A stretch of DNA of 64,000 nt from Streptomyces regalis (lineage in GTDB: Bacteria; Actinomycetota; Actinomycetes; Streptomycetales; Streptomycetaceae). The DNA is taken from contig NZ_LLZG01000299.1 in assembly GCF_001509475.1 (NCBI RefSeq), positions 10,048-74,047 of the forward strand. The letters run 5' to 3'. The position numbers and the translations under genes are program-made. Shown one piece after another: positions 1-7,507 of the stretch (positions within the stretch are counted from its first letter, which is position 1; each line of letters opens with the position of its first letter). The notes under the pieces are model-generated. The model did no database searches. It saw only the letters and a program-made list of their open reading frames with translations, and had not been told where the DNA came from.

Positions 1-369
1 CATGACATCGGGCAGCTGAGCCTGGTCGACCCGGTGCCGGCCGGGGCCACCGCCGGGCTGCCCGTCGAGGAACAGCGGCGGATCGCGCTGCTCGGCGGGG
101 CCGTCGTACGGCAGACCGGGGTGCCTGCGCAGGTCGCGACGGTCGTGGAGCGGCTCGCCGATCCCTGCCCGGAGCAGCCGGTCGCCGCGCGGATCGTGCG
201 AGCCGTGAACGCCTACGAGGAGAAGGCGCGGGACGCCGGGCCCGGCGGGCCCCTGAAGGCGCTGGAAGAGCTGCGGCTGGGCACTGCCGGGGACTACGCC
301 CCGGAGGTGGTGGATTCGCTCGCACGGGTGCTGTCCAGAGACTGTCTGACATGGCCTGTGGCGGGGTAA
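1..369 (+). CDS. HD-domain metal-dependent phosphohydrolase, C-terminal fragment
   Basis: The reading frame is open from the first base of the window, so the start lies upstream. It begins with His-Asp-Ile-Gly-Gln, the HDxGK-like metal-binding pair of HD/HD-GYP phosphohydrolases. The next ~115 residues are helical and Ala/Arg-rich, with a second stretch (PVAARIVRAVNAYEE) typical of the late helices of HD-GYP-like domains. The family hydrolyses nucleotides or cyclic dinucleotides, but the substrate cannot be told from this fragment. It runs in the same direction as the TPR gene and peptide deformylase that follow. Confidence 0.6.
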   Translation, partial: HDIGQLSLVDPVPAGATAGLPVEEQRRIALLGGAVVRQTGVPAQVATVVERLADPCPEQPVAARIVRAVNAYEEKARDAGPGGPLKALEELRLGTAGDYAPEVVDSLARVLSRDCLTWPVAG

Positions 370-478
370 CCCATGGGTAATGAGCGCCCTTCCAGCCGTA
401 CGTGGTTGGATGCGAATGAGAGGGTGTCCGGGGGCGAGCACTAGCCAGCCCACTCCACGGAACTGGCAGGCGGGAATC

Positions 479-1459
479 GTGAGGATCTTCGGCAAGGGAC
501 GGCACCGGCCCTCCGCCTCCTGGCGGCAGGCCACCGACCGTGCGTTCACGTTGATCGGCGACGGTCGGTACGAGGACGCGGGCGCGTTGCTGACGCGGGC
601 CGCCGATCTGGAGCCCTGGCTTTCGGAGTCCTGGTTCAACCTCGCCCTGCTGCACAAGTTCCGGCACGACTGGGAGCAGGCCCGGGCGGCCGGGCTGCGT
701 GCCGTGGCGCTGCTCGACCGGGAGACCGGGGCGCCCGACTGGTGGAACGTCGGCATCGCGGCGACCGCCCTGCAGGACTGGCCGCTGGCCCGGCGGGCCT
801 GGCAGGCGTATGGGCTGCGGGTGCCCGGCGGCGCGACCGAGTCCGGTGAGCCGGTCGGCATGGACCTGGGCAGCGCGGCGGTACGGCTGTCCCCCGAGGG
901 GGAGGCCGAGGTCGTGTGGGGGCGGCGGCTCGACCCCGCCCGCATCGAAGTGCTGTCGATCCCGCTGCCGTCCTCCGGGCGCCGCTGGGGCGAGGTCGTG
1001 CTGCACGACGGGGTGCCGCACGGCGAGCGGACCACCTCCGCCGGGCACGCCTACCCCGTCTTCGACGAGATCGAGCTGTGGGCGCCGTCGCCGGTGCCCA
1101 CCTGGGTGGTCCTCCTGGAGGCCGCCACCGAGGCCGACCGGGACGCGCTGGAGCAGCTCGCGGCCGATGCCGGGTTCGCCGCGGAGGACTGGTCGTCGTC
1201 GGTGCGGCTGCTGTGCCGGATGTGCTCCGAGTCGCGGATGCCGTCCGACGAGGGCGACGGGGAGCACCTGGACCCGCACGACCACAGTGAGCCGGGTCAC
1301 CCCGGGCCGCTGGGGCACCGCACCGACGGGCAGCTGTGGGTGCCGGAGCGGGAGTGCGGCGTGGCCGCCCCGGCCTCTTTGGTGCGGGGTTTGCTGGACG
1401 GGTGGGTTGCTGACAGTCCGGATTCGCGGGATTGGCGGGATCTCGAAGAGGTCTGTTAG
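479..1459 (+). CDS. tetratricopeptide repeat protein
   Basis: This 326-residue cytoplasmic protein has TPR-like helix pairs near residues 10-110 (FTLIGDGRYEDAGALLTRAA, then WFNLALLHKFRHDWEQA). A longer C-terminal half has a conserved-looking Cys/His segment (RLLCRMCSESRMP). GTG at 479 was chosen because it follows a GGCGGGAA-type ribosome site and the protein from there (VRIFGKGRHRPSASW) begins like actinobacterial homologues; the upstream codons look unlike coding sequence. A gene of this kind commonly precedes def in Streptomyces. Its exact role is unknown; TPRs suggest a protein-protein scaffold. Confidence 0.75.
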   Translation: MRIFGKGRHRPSASWRQATDRAFTLIGDGRYEDAGALLTRAADLEPWLSESWFNLALLHKFRHDWEQARAAGLRAVALLDRETGAPDWWNVGIAATALQDWPLARRAWQAYGLRVPGGATESGEPVGMDLGSAAVRLSPEGEAEVVWGRRLDPARIEVLSIPLPSSGRRWGEVVLHDGVPHGERTTSAGHAYPVFDEIELWAPSPVPTWVVLLEAATEADRDALEQLAADAGFAAEDWSSSVRLLCRMCSESRMPSDEGDGEHLDPHDHSEPGHPGPLGHRTDGQLWVPERECGVAAPASLVRGLLDGWVADSPDSRDWRDLEEVC

Positions 1460-1477
1460 GACCATTGCCGACTGCAG

Positions 1478-1531
1478 GTTCGTCGCGGCTGGTCGCGCAG
1501 TTCCCCGCGCCCCTTCAGGGGCGCGTTCCCC
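1478..1531. repeat. dispersed palindromic Streptomyces repeat, copy 1
   Basis: The stretch between the TPR gene and def carries GGCTGGTCGCGCAGTTCCCC followed by CGCGCCCCTTCAGGGGCGCG, a short self-complementary element. Essentially the same string is present, in the opposite orientation, at 21010-21090. Elements of this look are scattered between genes in many Streptomyces chromosomes. It may act as a weak terminator or mRNA-stabilising hairpin for the upstream gene. Confidence 0.6.
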
Positions 1532-1586
1532 GTACCCTGTATCAGCACCACACCCCCTGTTTTTCTGAGGAAGGCATACGTCGGTC

Positions 1587-2237
1587 ATGGCCCAGCAGGA
1601 CACCGAGCAGCAGCACGTGGGCGTGCTCCCCGTGGACGACGAGGGGTTCGTCGTCGACACCGAGGACACGGAGGAGCGCGAGAACGCCTGGCGTGAGCGT
1701 GGCACCTCGCGGCCCATCACGGTCGTCGGGAACCCGGTGCTGCACAAGGAGTGCAAGGACGTCACCGAGTTCGGCGCGGAGCTGGACCAGCTGGTGGCGG
1801 ACATGTTCGCCTCGCAGCGCACCGCCGAGGGCGTGGGCCTGGCCGCCAACCAGATCGGCGTCGACCTGAAGGTCTTCGTCTACGACTGCATGGACGACCA
1901 GGGCAGGCAGCACGTCGGCGTGGTCTGCAACCCCAAGCTCGTCGAGCTGCCCGCCGACAAGCGCCGCCTGGACGACAGCAACGAGGGCTGCCTGTCCGTG
2001 CCGACGGCGTACGCGCCGCTGGCCCGCCCCGACTACGCCGAGGTGACCGGGCAGGACGAGAAGGGCAACCCGATCAAGGTGCGCGGCACCGGGTACTTCG
2101 CTCGGTGTTTGCAGCACGAGACCGACCACCTGTACGGCTACCTCTACATCGACCGTCTCTCCAAGCGGGAGCGCAAGGACGCGCTCCGGCAGATGGCCGA
2201 GAACGAGCCCCGTTACCCCGTCGTCGCGAACGGCTGA
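1587..2237 (+). CDS. def: peptide deformylase
   Basis: Removes the N-formyl group from nascent proteins at the ribosome exit. All three metal/active-site motifs are present: [10 protein letters not shown] (residues 82-91), EGCLSVP (133-139, Cys metal ligand) and QHETDH (176-181, two His ligands and the catalytic Glu). At 216 residues it has a ~40-residue acidic N-terminal extension before the core, as in the larger actinobacterial deformylases; enterobacterial Def is ~170 residues. ATG 1587 follows a weak ribosome site. Streptomyces usually carry several def paralogues, so this one need not be the essential copy. Confidence 0.93.
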   Translation: MAQQDTEQQHVGVLPVDDEGFVVDTEDTEERENAWRERGTSRPITVVGNPVLHKECKDVTEFGAELDQLVADMFASQRTAEGVGLAANQIGVDLKVFVYDCMDDQGRQHVGVVCNPKLVELPADKRRLDDSNEGCLSVPTAYAPLARPDYAEVTGQDEKGNPIKVRGTGYFARCLQHETDHLYGYLYIDRLSKRERKDALRQMAENEPRYPVVANG

Positions 2238-2270
2238 GGCCAGCTCAACAGCCCCACAAGTCCCCTCCGT

Positions 2271-2310
2271 ACGGCGCCTGTTCAGGATCCCCTTCCCGAC
2301 CAGGCGCCGT
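2271..2310 (+). terminator. probable terminator after def
   Basis: A perfect 10-bp inverted repeat (ACGGCGCCTG and CAGGCGCCGT) with a 20-nt loop lies 33 bp after the def stop. There is no T-run, which is usual for Streptomyces terminators. The rest of the 290-bp gap up to the terpene cyclase presumably holds that operon's promoter; I see no further gene in it. Confidence 0.55.
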
Positions 2311-2528
2311 TCGCATGTCCGTCGCACGTTCGATCCCATACGCGCAGGTTGTGATCCGGAATCGGTCACATAGGGGGAGATTCTCGGCACCGAGGGGTAG
2401 TGAATGAAGCAAATCCGTTCCCAGATCGGTCAGTTGTGGTGCTGAATGGAAGTGCGGGGATATGCGACGGCGCACGCCCGGCACGGCGGGAGGGGCGTGT
2501 ACAACTGGCGGCTGAGAGGGGTTTGTTC

Positions 2529-3614
2529 GTGCATGCTTTCTCGCGCAGCACCACATCGACACCGACGGCGGTCCCGGTACCACCAGCGCTCTCTCTCCCG
2601 GTGATCGAAGCAGCGTTTCCCAGGCAACTCCATCCGTATTGGCCCCAACTTCAGGAGAAGACCCGCACCTGGCTGCTGGAAAGGCGGCTGATGCCGGCCG
2701 ACAAGGTCGAAGAATATGCCGACGGCCTTTGCTACACCGACCTCATGGCGGGGTACTACATCGGCGCCTCCGACGAGGTGCTCCAGGCGATTGCGGACTA
2801 CAGCGCATGGTTCTTCGTCTGGGACGACCGGCACGACCGTGACATCGTCCACCACCGTCCGGCCGCCTGGCGTCGGCTGAGGTTCCGCCTGCACGCGGCG
2901 CTCGATTCACCCCAGGACCATCTGCACCACGAGGACCCGCTGGTCGCGGGGTTCGCGGACAGCATGGTGCGGCTGTACTCGTTTCTGCCCCGCACCTGGA
3001 ACACCCGGTTCGCCCGTCACTTCCACGCGGTGATCGAGGCATACGACCAGGAATTCCGCAATCGCACCGAGGGGTATGTCCCCACGGTCGAGGATTACCT
3101 CGAACTGCGTCGGCTCACCTTCGCGCACTGGATCTGGACCGACCTTCTCGAGCTGAGCGCCGGGCTGGAACTGCCGGACCATGTACGAAAACACCCGGCA
3201 TATCGGCGGGCGGCATTATTGAGCCAGGAATTCGCCGCCTGGTACAACGACCTCTGCTCATTCCCCAAGGAAATCGCGGGCGACGAGGTCCACAATCTCG
3301 GAATCAGTCTCATCACGCACAAGGGGCTGACTCTGGAAGAGACGGTGGCGGAAGTGAGGCGGCGCGTCGAGGGCTGCATATCCGATTTCCGCGTGGCCGA
3401 GCGGGACGCCCTCGAATTCGCCGACTCACTGGCCGACGGCACGGTGTGGGGGAAAGAACTCAGCGCCGCCGTGCGCGCCTGCGTCCGCAATATGCGCAAC
3501 TGGTACAGCTCGGTCTACTGGTTCCACCACGAGTCCGGCCGGTACCGGGTCGACAGCTGGGACGACCGGTCCACGCCCCCGTACGTCAACAACGAAGCGG
3601 CAGGTGAGAAATGA
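2529..3614 (+). CDS. eizS: epi-isozizaene synthase (sesquiterpene cyclase)
   Basis: Class I terpene cyclase that converts farnesyl diphosphate to epi-isozizaene, the albaflavenone precursor. From GTG 2529 the protein is 361 residues, the same length as the characterised S. coelicolor enzyme (SCO5222). It carries the aspartate-rich motif DDRHD at 99-103 and an NSE-type metal triad in NDLCSFPKE (near 240). The start is supported by GAGAGGGG 8 bp upstream and by the conserved MHAF opening; a longer frame upstream lacks homologous character. The stop overlaps the P450 start (ATGA), so the two are translationally coupled. Leu230 is encoded by TTA (3216-3218), a rare codon in Streptomyces that makes translation depend on the bldA tRNA. 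Confidence 0.95.
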   Translation: MHAFSRSTTSTPTAVPVPPALSLPVIEAAFPRQLHPYWPQLQEKTRTWLLERRLMPADKVEEYADGLCYTDLMAGYYIGASDEVLQAIADYSAWFFVWDDRHDRDIVHHRPAAWRRLRFRLHAALDSPQDHLHHEDPLVAGFADSMVRLYSFLPRTWNTRFARHFHAVIEAYDQEFRNRTEGYVPTVEDYLELRRLTFAHWIWTDLLELSAGLELPDHVRKHPAYRRAALLSQEFAAWYNDLCSFPKEIAGDEVHNLGISLITHKGLTLEETVAEVRRRVEGCISDFRVAERDALEFADSLADGTVWGKELSAAVRACVRNMRNWYSSVYWFHHESGRYRVDSWDDRSTPPYVNNEAAGEK

Positions 3615-4990
3615 CCGTCGAGTCCGTCCGCCCCGAAGCCCAGCCCCCTGTGGCTCCGGAGCTGCGTGAGCCGCCCCTCGCGGGCGGCGGAGTTCCGCTT
3701 CTCGGCCACGGCTGGAAGATGGTCCGTGATCCGCTGGCCTTCATGGCCACGCTCCGGGAGCACGGCGACGTCGTACGGATCAAGCTCGGCCCGAAGACGG
3801 TGTACGCCGTCACCGCGCCGGACCTCACCGGGGCGCTGGCGCTGAGCACCGACTTCGAGATCGCCGGGCCGCTGTGGGAGTCCCTGGAAGGCCTGCTCGG
3901 CAAGGAGGGCGTGGCCACGGCGAACGGCCCCCGGCACCGGCGTCAGCGGCGCACCATCCAGCCCGCCTTCCGGCTCGACGCGATCCCCGGGTACGGGCCG
4001 ATCATGGAGGAGGAGGCACACGCGCTGACCGAGCGCTGGAAGCCCGGCGAGACCATCGACTGCACCTCCGAGTCGTTCCGGATCGCCGTGCGCATCGCCG
4101 CCCGCTGTCTGCTGCGCGGCGCGTACATGGACGTGCGGGCCGAGCGGCTGTGTGCCGCGCTCGACACCCTCTTCCGCGGTATGTACCGGCGGATGGTGAT
4201 CCCGCTCGGGCCGCTTTACAACCTGCCGCTCCCGGCCAACCGCACATTCAACCGCGCCCTGGCCGATTTCCATCTCCTGGTCGACGAGATCGTCGCCGAA
4301 CGCCGGGCATCTGGTCAAAAGCCGGACGATTTGCTGACGGCATTGCTCGACGCGAAGGACGAGAATGGCGATCCCATCGGGGAACAGGAGATCCACGATC
4401 AGGTCGTCGCGATACTCACCGCGGGCGCCGAAACCGTGGCCTCCACGATCATGTGGCTGCTCCATGTGCTCTCGGAACATCCGGAACACGCCGACAAGGT
4501 GTGTGCAGAGGTCGAATCCGTCACCGGTGGCCGGCCCGTGGCATTCGAGGACGTCCGCAGGCTCGGGCACACCGGCAATGTCGTCGTGGAGGCGATGCGT
4601 TTGCGACCCGCCATCTGGATTCTGACGCGACGGGCGGTGGCCGATACGTCACTGGGTGGCTATCGCATTCCGGCCGGGGCCGACATCGTCTACAGTCCCT
4701 ACGCCATCCAGCGCGACCCGAAGTCGTACGCGCACCACCTGGAGTTCGACCCCGACCGCTGGCTTCCGGAACGCGTCAAGGACGTACCGAAATACGCCAT
4801 GAGCCCGTTCGGCGTCGGCAACCGCAAGTGCCCGAGCGACCACTTCTCCATGGCGATGCTGACGCTGCTCACGGCGGCGCTGTCCACCGCGTACCGCTTC
4901 GAGCAGGTGTCCGGTTCGAGTGATGCGACGCGGGTGGGTATCACGCTCCACCCGCATGAACTGCTGCTGAGGCCGGTGCCGAGGGACTGA
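3611..4990 (+). CDS. cytochrome P450 CYP170A1-type, albaflavenone synthase
   Basis: Oxidises epi-isozizaene via albaflavenols to albaflavenone. At 459 residues it has the expected P450 landmarks: I-helix AGAETVAST, ExxR in EAMR, and the heme loop [11 protein letters not shown] with Cys407. The CPSD ending instead of CxG is shared with CYP170A1 as I recall it. CYP170A1 also has a reported moonlighting farnesene synthase site with an aspartate-rich DDxxD in the segment after DDLLTALL. Here the equivalent residues 250-254 read DENGD, so the second Asp is Glu. It needs ferredoxin and a reductase encoded elsewhere. Confidence 0.92.
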   Translation: MTVESVRPEAQPPVAPELREPPLAGGGVPLLGHGWKMVRDPLAFMATLREHGDVVRIKLGPKTVYAVTAPDLTGALALSTDFEIAGPLWESLEGLLGKEGVATANGPRHRRQRRTIQPAFRLDAIPGYGPIMEEEAHALTERWKPGETIDCTSESFRIAVRIAARCLLRGAYMDVRAERLCAALDTLFRGMYRRMVIPLGPLYNLPLPANRTFNRALADFHLLVDEIVAERRASGQKPDDLLTALLDAKDENGDPIGEQEIHDQVVAILTAGAETVASTIMWLLHVLSEHPEHADKVCAEVESVTGGRPVAFEDVRRLGHTGNVVVEAMRLRPAIWILTRRAVADTSLGGYRIPAGADIVYSPYAIQRDPKSYAHHLEFDPDRWLPERVKDVPKYAMSPFGVGNRKCPSDHFSMAMLTLLTAALSTAYRFEQVSGSSDATRVGITLHPHELLLRPVPRD

Positions 4991-4994
4991 CACC

Positions 4995-5025
4995 AGCCGG
5001 GGGACTGACCCCCGAAGGGGGCGGC
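4995..5025. terminator. hairpin between convergent P450 and nrdS-like genes
   Basis: CCCCC-GAA-GGGGG (5009-5021) lies inside a longer imperfect dyad (AGCC...GGCT) between the P450 stop and the convergent regulator relic. It is suitable as a bidirectional terminator. Confidence 0.5.
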
Positions 5026-5858
5026 TCAGGCTGCGCGTGGCCCCTGGAACGTCCGTCGGTAGGCGTTCGGGGTCGTCCCCAGCGCCCGTACGAACTGATG
5101 GCGCAGTGCGGCCGCCGTGCCGAACCCGGTCCGGCCGGCGATCGTGTCCACCGTCTCGTCCGTCGCCTCCAGCAACTCCTGTGCCAGCAGCACCCGTTGG
5201 CGCAGGATCCAGCGGTAGGGGGTCGTGCCGGTCTCTTGCTGGAAGCGGCGGGCGAAGGCGCGCGGGGACATGTGCGCGCGCTCGGCGAGCTGCTCGACGG
5301 TGACGTCCTCGGCGAGGTGGCGCTCCATCCACGCCAGCACCTCGCCGACGGTGTCGCACTGCGCGCGGGGCAGCGGGCGCTCGATGTACTGGGCCTGCCC
5401 GCCGTCCCGGTGCGGCGGTACGACCGTGCGCCGGGCGATCCTGTTGGCGACCTCGGGGCCCTGCTCCTTGCGCACGATGTGGAGGCAGGCGTCGATGCCG
5501 GCCGCGGTGCCGGCGGAGGTGAGGACCGGGTCGGCGTCGACGTGCAGCACGTCCGGCTCGACGACCGCCCGCGGAAAGCGCCGGGCGAGTGTCTCGGCGT
5601 GCCGCCAGTGGGCGGCACAGCGCCGCCCGTCGGGCAGCCCGGCCGCGCCCAGCACGAAGACACCGGAGCAGACGCTGAGTACCCGGGCACCTCGGTCGAC
5701 GGCCCGCCGCAAGGCGTCGAGCAGTTCGGGCGGATAGGCACGGGTGACGCTCGTGCCCGAGGCCGGCACGGCGATCAGGTCGGCCGGACCGGGAGGCCCT
5801 CGTCGCTCCGGTCTAGGCCGAACACCTCGCAGACGACCCCGAGTTCGAGTGGTGTCAT
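5026..5858 (-). pseudogene. decayed GlxA/AraC-family regulator in the nrdS position
   Basis: The C-terminal ~250 residues are an intact DJ-1/PfpI-like domain (VLSVCSGVFVLGAAGL) plus an AraC HTH (MSPRAFARRFQQETGTTPYRW). The N-terminus is broken. From ATG 5858 a fragment reads MTPLELGVVCEVFGLDRS, then stops in that frame. The text resumes in another frame at ADLIAVPASG, so roughly 100 or more bases and the frame were lost between. The ~18 residues that normally precede TPLELG are also absent. S. coelicolor has an AraC-like gene, nrdS, as third gene of nrdABS; this relic lies just beyond nrdB on the same strand and fits that position. It is unlikely to give a functional sensor domain. Confidence 0.8.
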
Positions 5859-6030
5859 GACTGCGGAACAGACAGAAGGACTGATCTCGATGCTCACCGT
5901 TCTCGGCATGTTCGTCCTCCTCGTCCTCCCGTCGGTGATCGGGATCGTGCGCGACCGGCGTATCGACCGTCAGATCAGGGAGGCGCAGGAACACCGGGCC
6001 CATCAGCAGCGCTTCGCGCGGGCGGCGTAA
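5857..6030 (+). CDS. small single-pass membrane protein
   Basis: This 57-residue protein has one hydrophobic span (MLTVLGMFVLLVLPSVIGIV) followed by a basic tail (RDRRIDRQIREAQEHRA), so it should insert with a charged cytoplasmic C-terminus. The ATG overlaps the start of the regulator relic on the opposite strand, so the two share a divergent start region. A second ATG at 5890 is an alternative start. Small proteins of this design are common hypothetical genes in Streptomyces; no function is known to me. Confidence 0.55.
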   Translation: MTAEQTEGLISMLTVLGMFVLLVLPSVIGIVRDRRIDRQIREAQEHRAHQQRFARAA

Positions 6031-6056
6031 CCTCTCTGCACCAACAGGGGAGGATC

Positions 6057-6477
6057 ATGAGACATCCGGGCTCACGCGGGTGAGCCCCTTCAACAGCAGC
6101 AACGGCTACGGGTTCGGCGACTGGATCTCCGACCGCATCGCGGAGTTCAAGATGAAGCGCGCCTCGAAGCTGACGACGGACGCGACCCCCGAGCCGGTCG
6201 CCAAGGGTGCGACGCTCACCATGAGCGGCAAGCTGTCCCGGGCGAACTGGGAGACCTGAGGTACCAAGGGTTCACGGGGCAGGAGGTCAAGCTCCAGTTC
6301 CGGCCGGCCGGCGCGAACACCCACTACAGCACCGTCAAGACCGTGAAGGCGGGCGACGCCGGGAAGCTCAGCACCAAGGTGACCGTCACCTCGGCGGGCA
6401 GCTGGCGCTGGTGGTTCCCCGGCACGACGACGACCGCGCGGGTCGTGTCGGCCGGGGATGCCGTCACCCTGAAGTAA
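6057..6477 (+). pseudogene. decayed secreted-protein gene
   Basis: A good ribosome site (AGGGGAGG) precedes ATG 6057, but that frame stops after eight codons. Two coding-looking fragments follow. One is 6080-6259 (SPFNSSNGYGFGDW ... LSRANWET, then TGA). The second continues one frame back to TAA at 6475 (LRYQGFTGQEVKLQFRPAG ... SWRWWFPGTTTTARVV). Joined, they resemble the repeat-containing secreted proteins of Streptomyces with 'PVxKGxTLT.SGKL.RAxW' and 'QxVxLQFRPAG' motifs. The signal peptide is missing and one base appears lost near 6252-6257. Either a relic or partly a sequencing error; no functional product is expected as read. Confidence 0.7.
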
Positions 6478-6493
6478 GGCGGAGAGGTACGGC

Positions 6494-7507
6494 TCAGAAG
6501 TCCTCGTCCAGGTCGACGGTGCCCTCCACCGCCACCTGGTAAGCCGACGGACGCCGCTCGAAGAAGTTGGTGAGCTCCTGAACGCCCTGCAGCTCCATGA
6601 AGGAGAAGGGGTTCTCGGAGCCGTACACCGGAGCGAAGCCGAGGCGCGTCAGGCGCTGGTCGGCGACACACTCCAGGTACTGCCGCATCGAGTCGGTGTT
6701 CATGCCCGGGAGGCCGTCACCGCACAGGTCGCGCGCGAACTGCAGCTCGGCCTCGACGGCCTCCCTCAGCATGTCGGTGACCTGCTGCTCAAGCTGGTCG
6801 TCGAAGAGGTCCGGCTCCTCCTTGCGGACGGTGTCGACGACGTCGAAGGCGAAGCTCATGTGCATCGTCTCGTCGCGGAACACCCAGTTTGTGCCGGTGG
6901 CGAGGCCGTGCAGCAGGCCGCGGCTGCGGAACCAGTAGACGTACGCGAAGGCACCGTAGAAGAACAGGCCCTCGATGCATGCGGCGAAGCAGATGAGGTT
7001 GAGCAGGAAGCGGCGGCGGTCGGACTTGGACTCCAGGCGGTCCAGCTTCTCGACCTCGTTGATCCACTTGAAGCAGAACTCGGCCTTCTCGCGGATGGAG
7101 GGGATGTTCTCGACGGCCGCGAAGGCCGCCGCGCGGTCCTCCGGGTCGGGGAGATAGGTGTCGAGCAGCGTCAAGTAGAACTGGACGTGGACGGCCTCCT
7201 CGAAGAGCTGACGGCTCAAGTACAGCCGCGCCTCGGGGGAGTTGATGTGCTTGTACAGCGTCAGCACGAGGTTGTTGGCGACGATCGAGTCGCCCGTCGC
7301 GAAGAAGGCCACCAGGCGGCCGATGAGGTGCTGCTCGGAAGGTGACAGTTTCGCGAGATCTGTCACGTCCGAGTGGAGGTCCACCTCCTCCACGGTCCAC
7401 GTGTTCTTGATGGCGTCCCGGTAGCGCTCGTAGAAGTCCGGGTAGCGCATGGGGCGCAGGGTCAGCTCGAAGCCCGGGTCGAGAAGGTTCTTTTCGGTGG
7501 AGCTCAT
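6494..7507 (-). CDS. nrdB: class Ia ribonucleotide reductase, beta subunit
   Basis: The radical-generating subunit, 337 residues. Iron ligands and the radical tyrosine are visible: the cluster EAVHVQFY gives Glu, His (+3) and Tyr (+7) in the same spacing as E. coli E115/H118/Y122. RDETMHMSF provides the second Glu/His pair. The C-terminal tail ends in VDLDEDF, the type of acidic peptide that docks on NrdA. Its ATG overlaps the nrdA stop (TAATG), so translation is coupled. It is transcribed with nrdA under the upstream riboswitch and NrdR boxes. Confidence 0.96.
   Translation of the reverse strand: MSSTEKNLLDPGFELTLRPMRYPDFYERYRDAIKNTWTVEEVDLHSDVTDLAKLSPSEQHLIGRLVAFFATGDSIVANNLVLTLYKHINSPEARLYLSRQLFEEAVHVQFYLTLLDTYLPDPEDRAAAFAAVENIPSIREKAEFCFKWINEVEKLDRLESKSDRRRFLLNLICFAACIEGLFFYGAFAYVYWFRSRGLLHGLATGTNWVFRDETMHMSFAFDVVDTVRKEEPDLFDDQLEQQVTDMLREAVEAELQFARDLCGDGLPGMNTDSMRQYLECVADQRLTRLGFAPVYGSENPFSFMELQGVQELTNFFERRPSAYQVAVEGTVDLDEDF

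Noticed and set aside
4995..5025. Rho-independent terminator with T-run after the P450
   Set aside because: There is a hairpin but no T-run; it is listed only as a weak bidirectional terminator.
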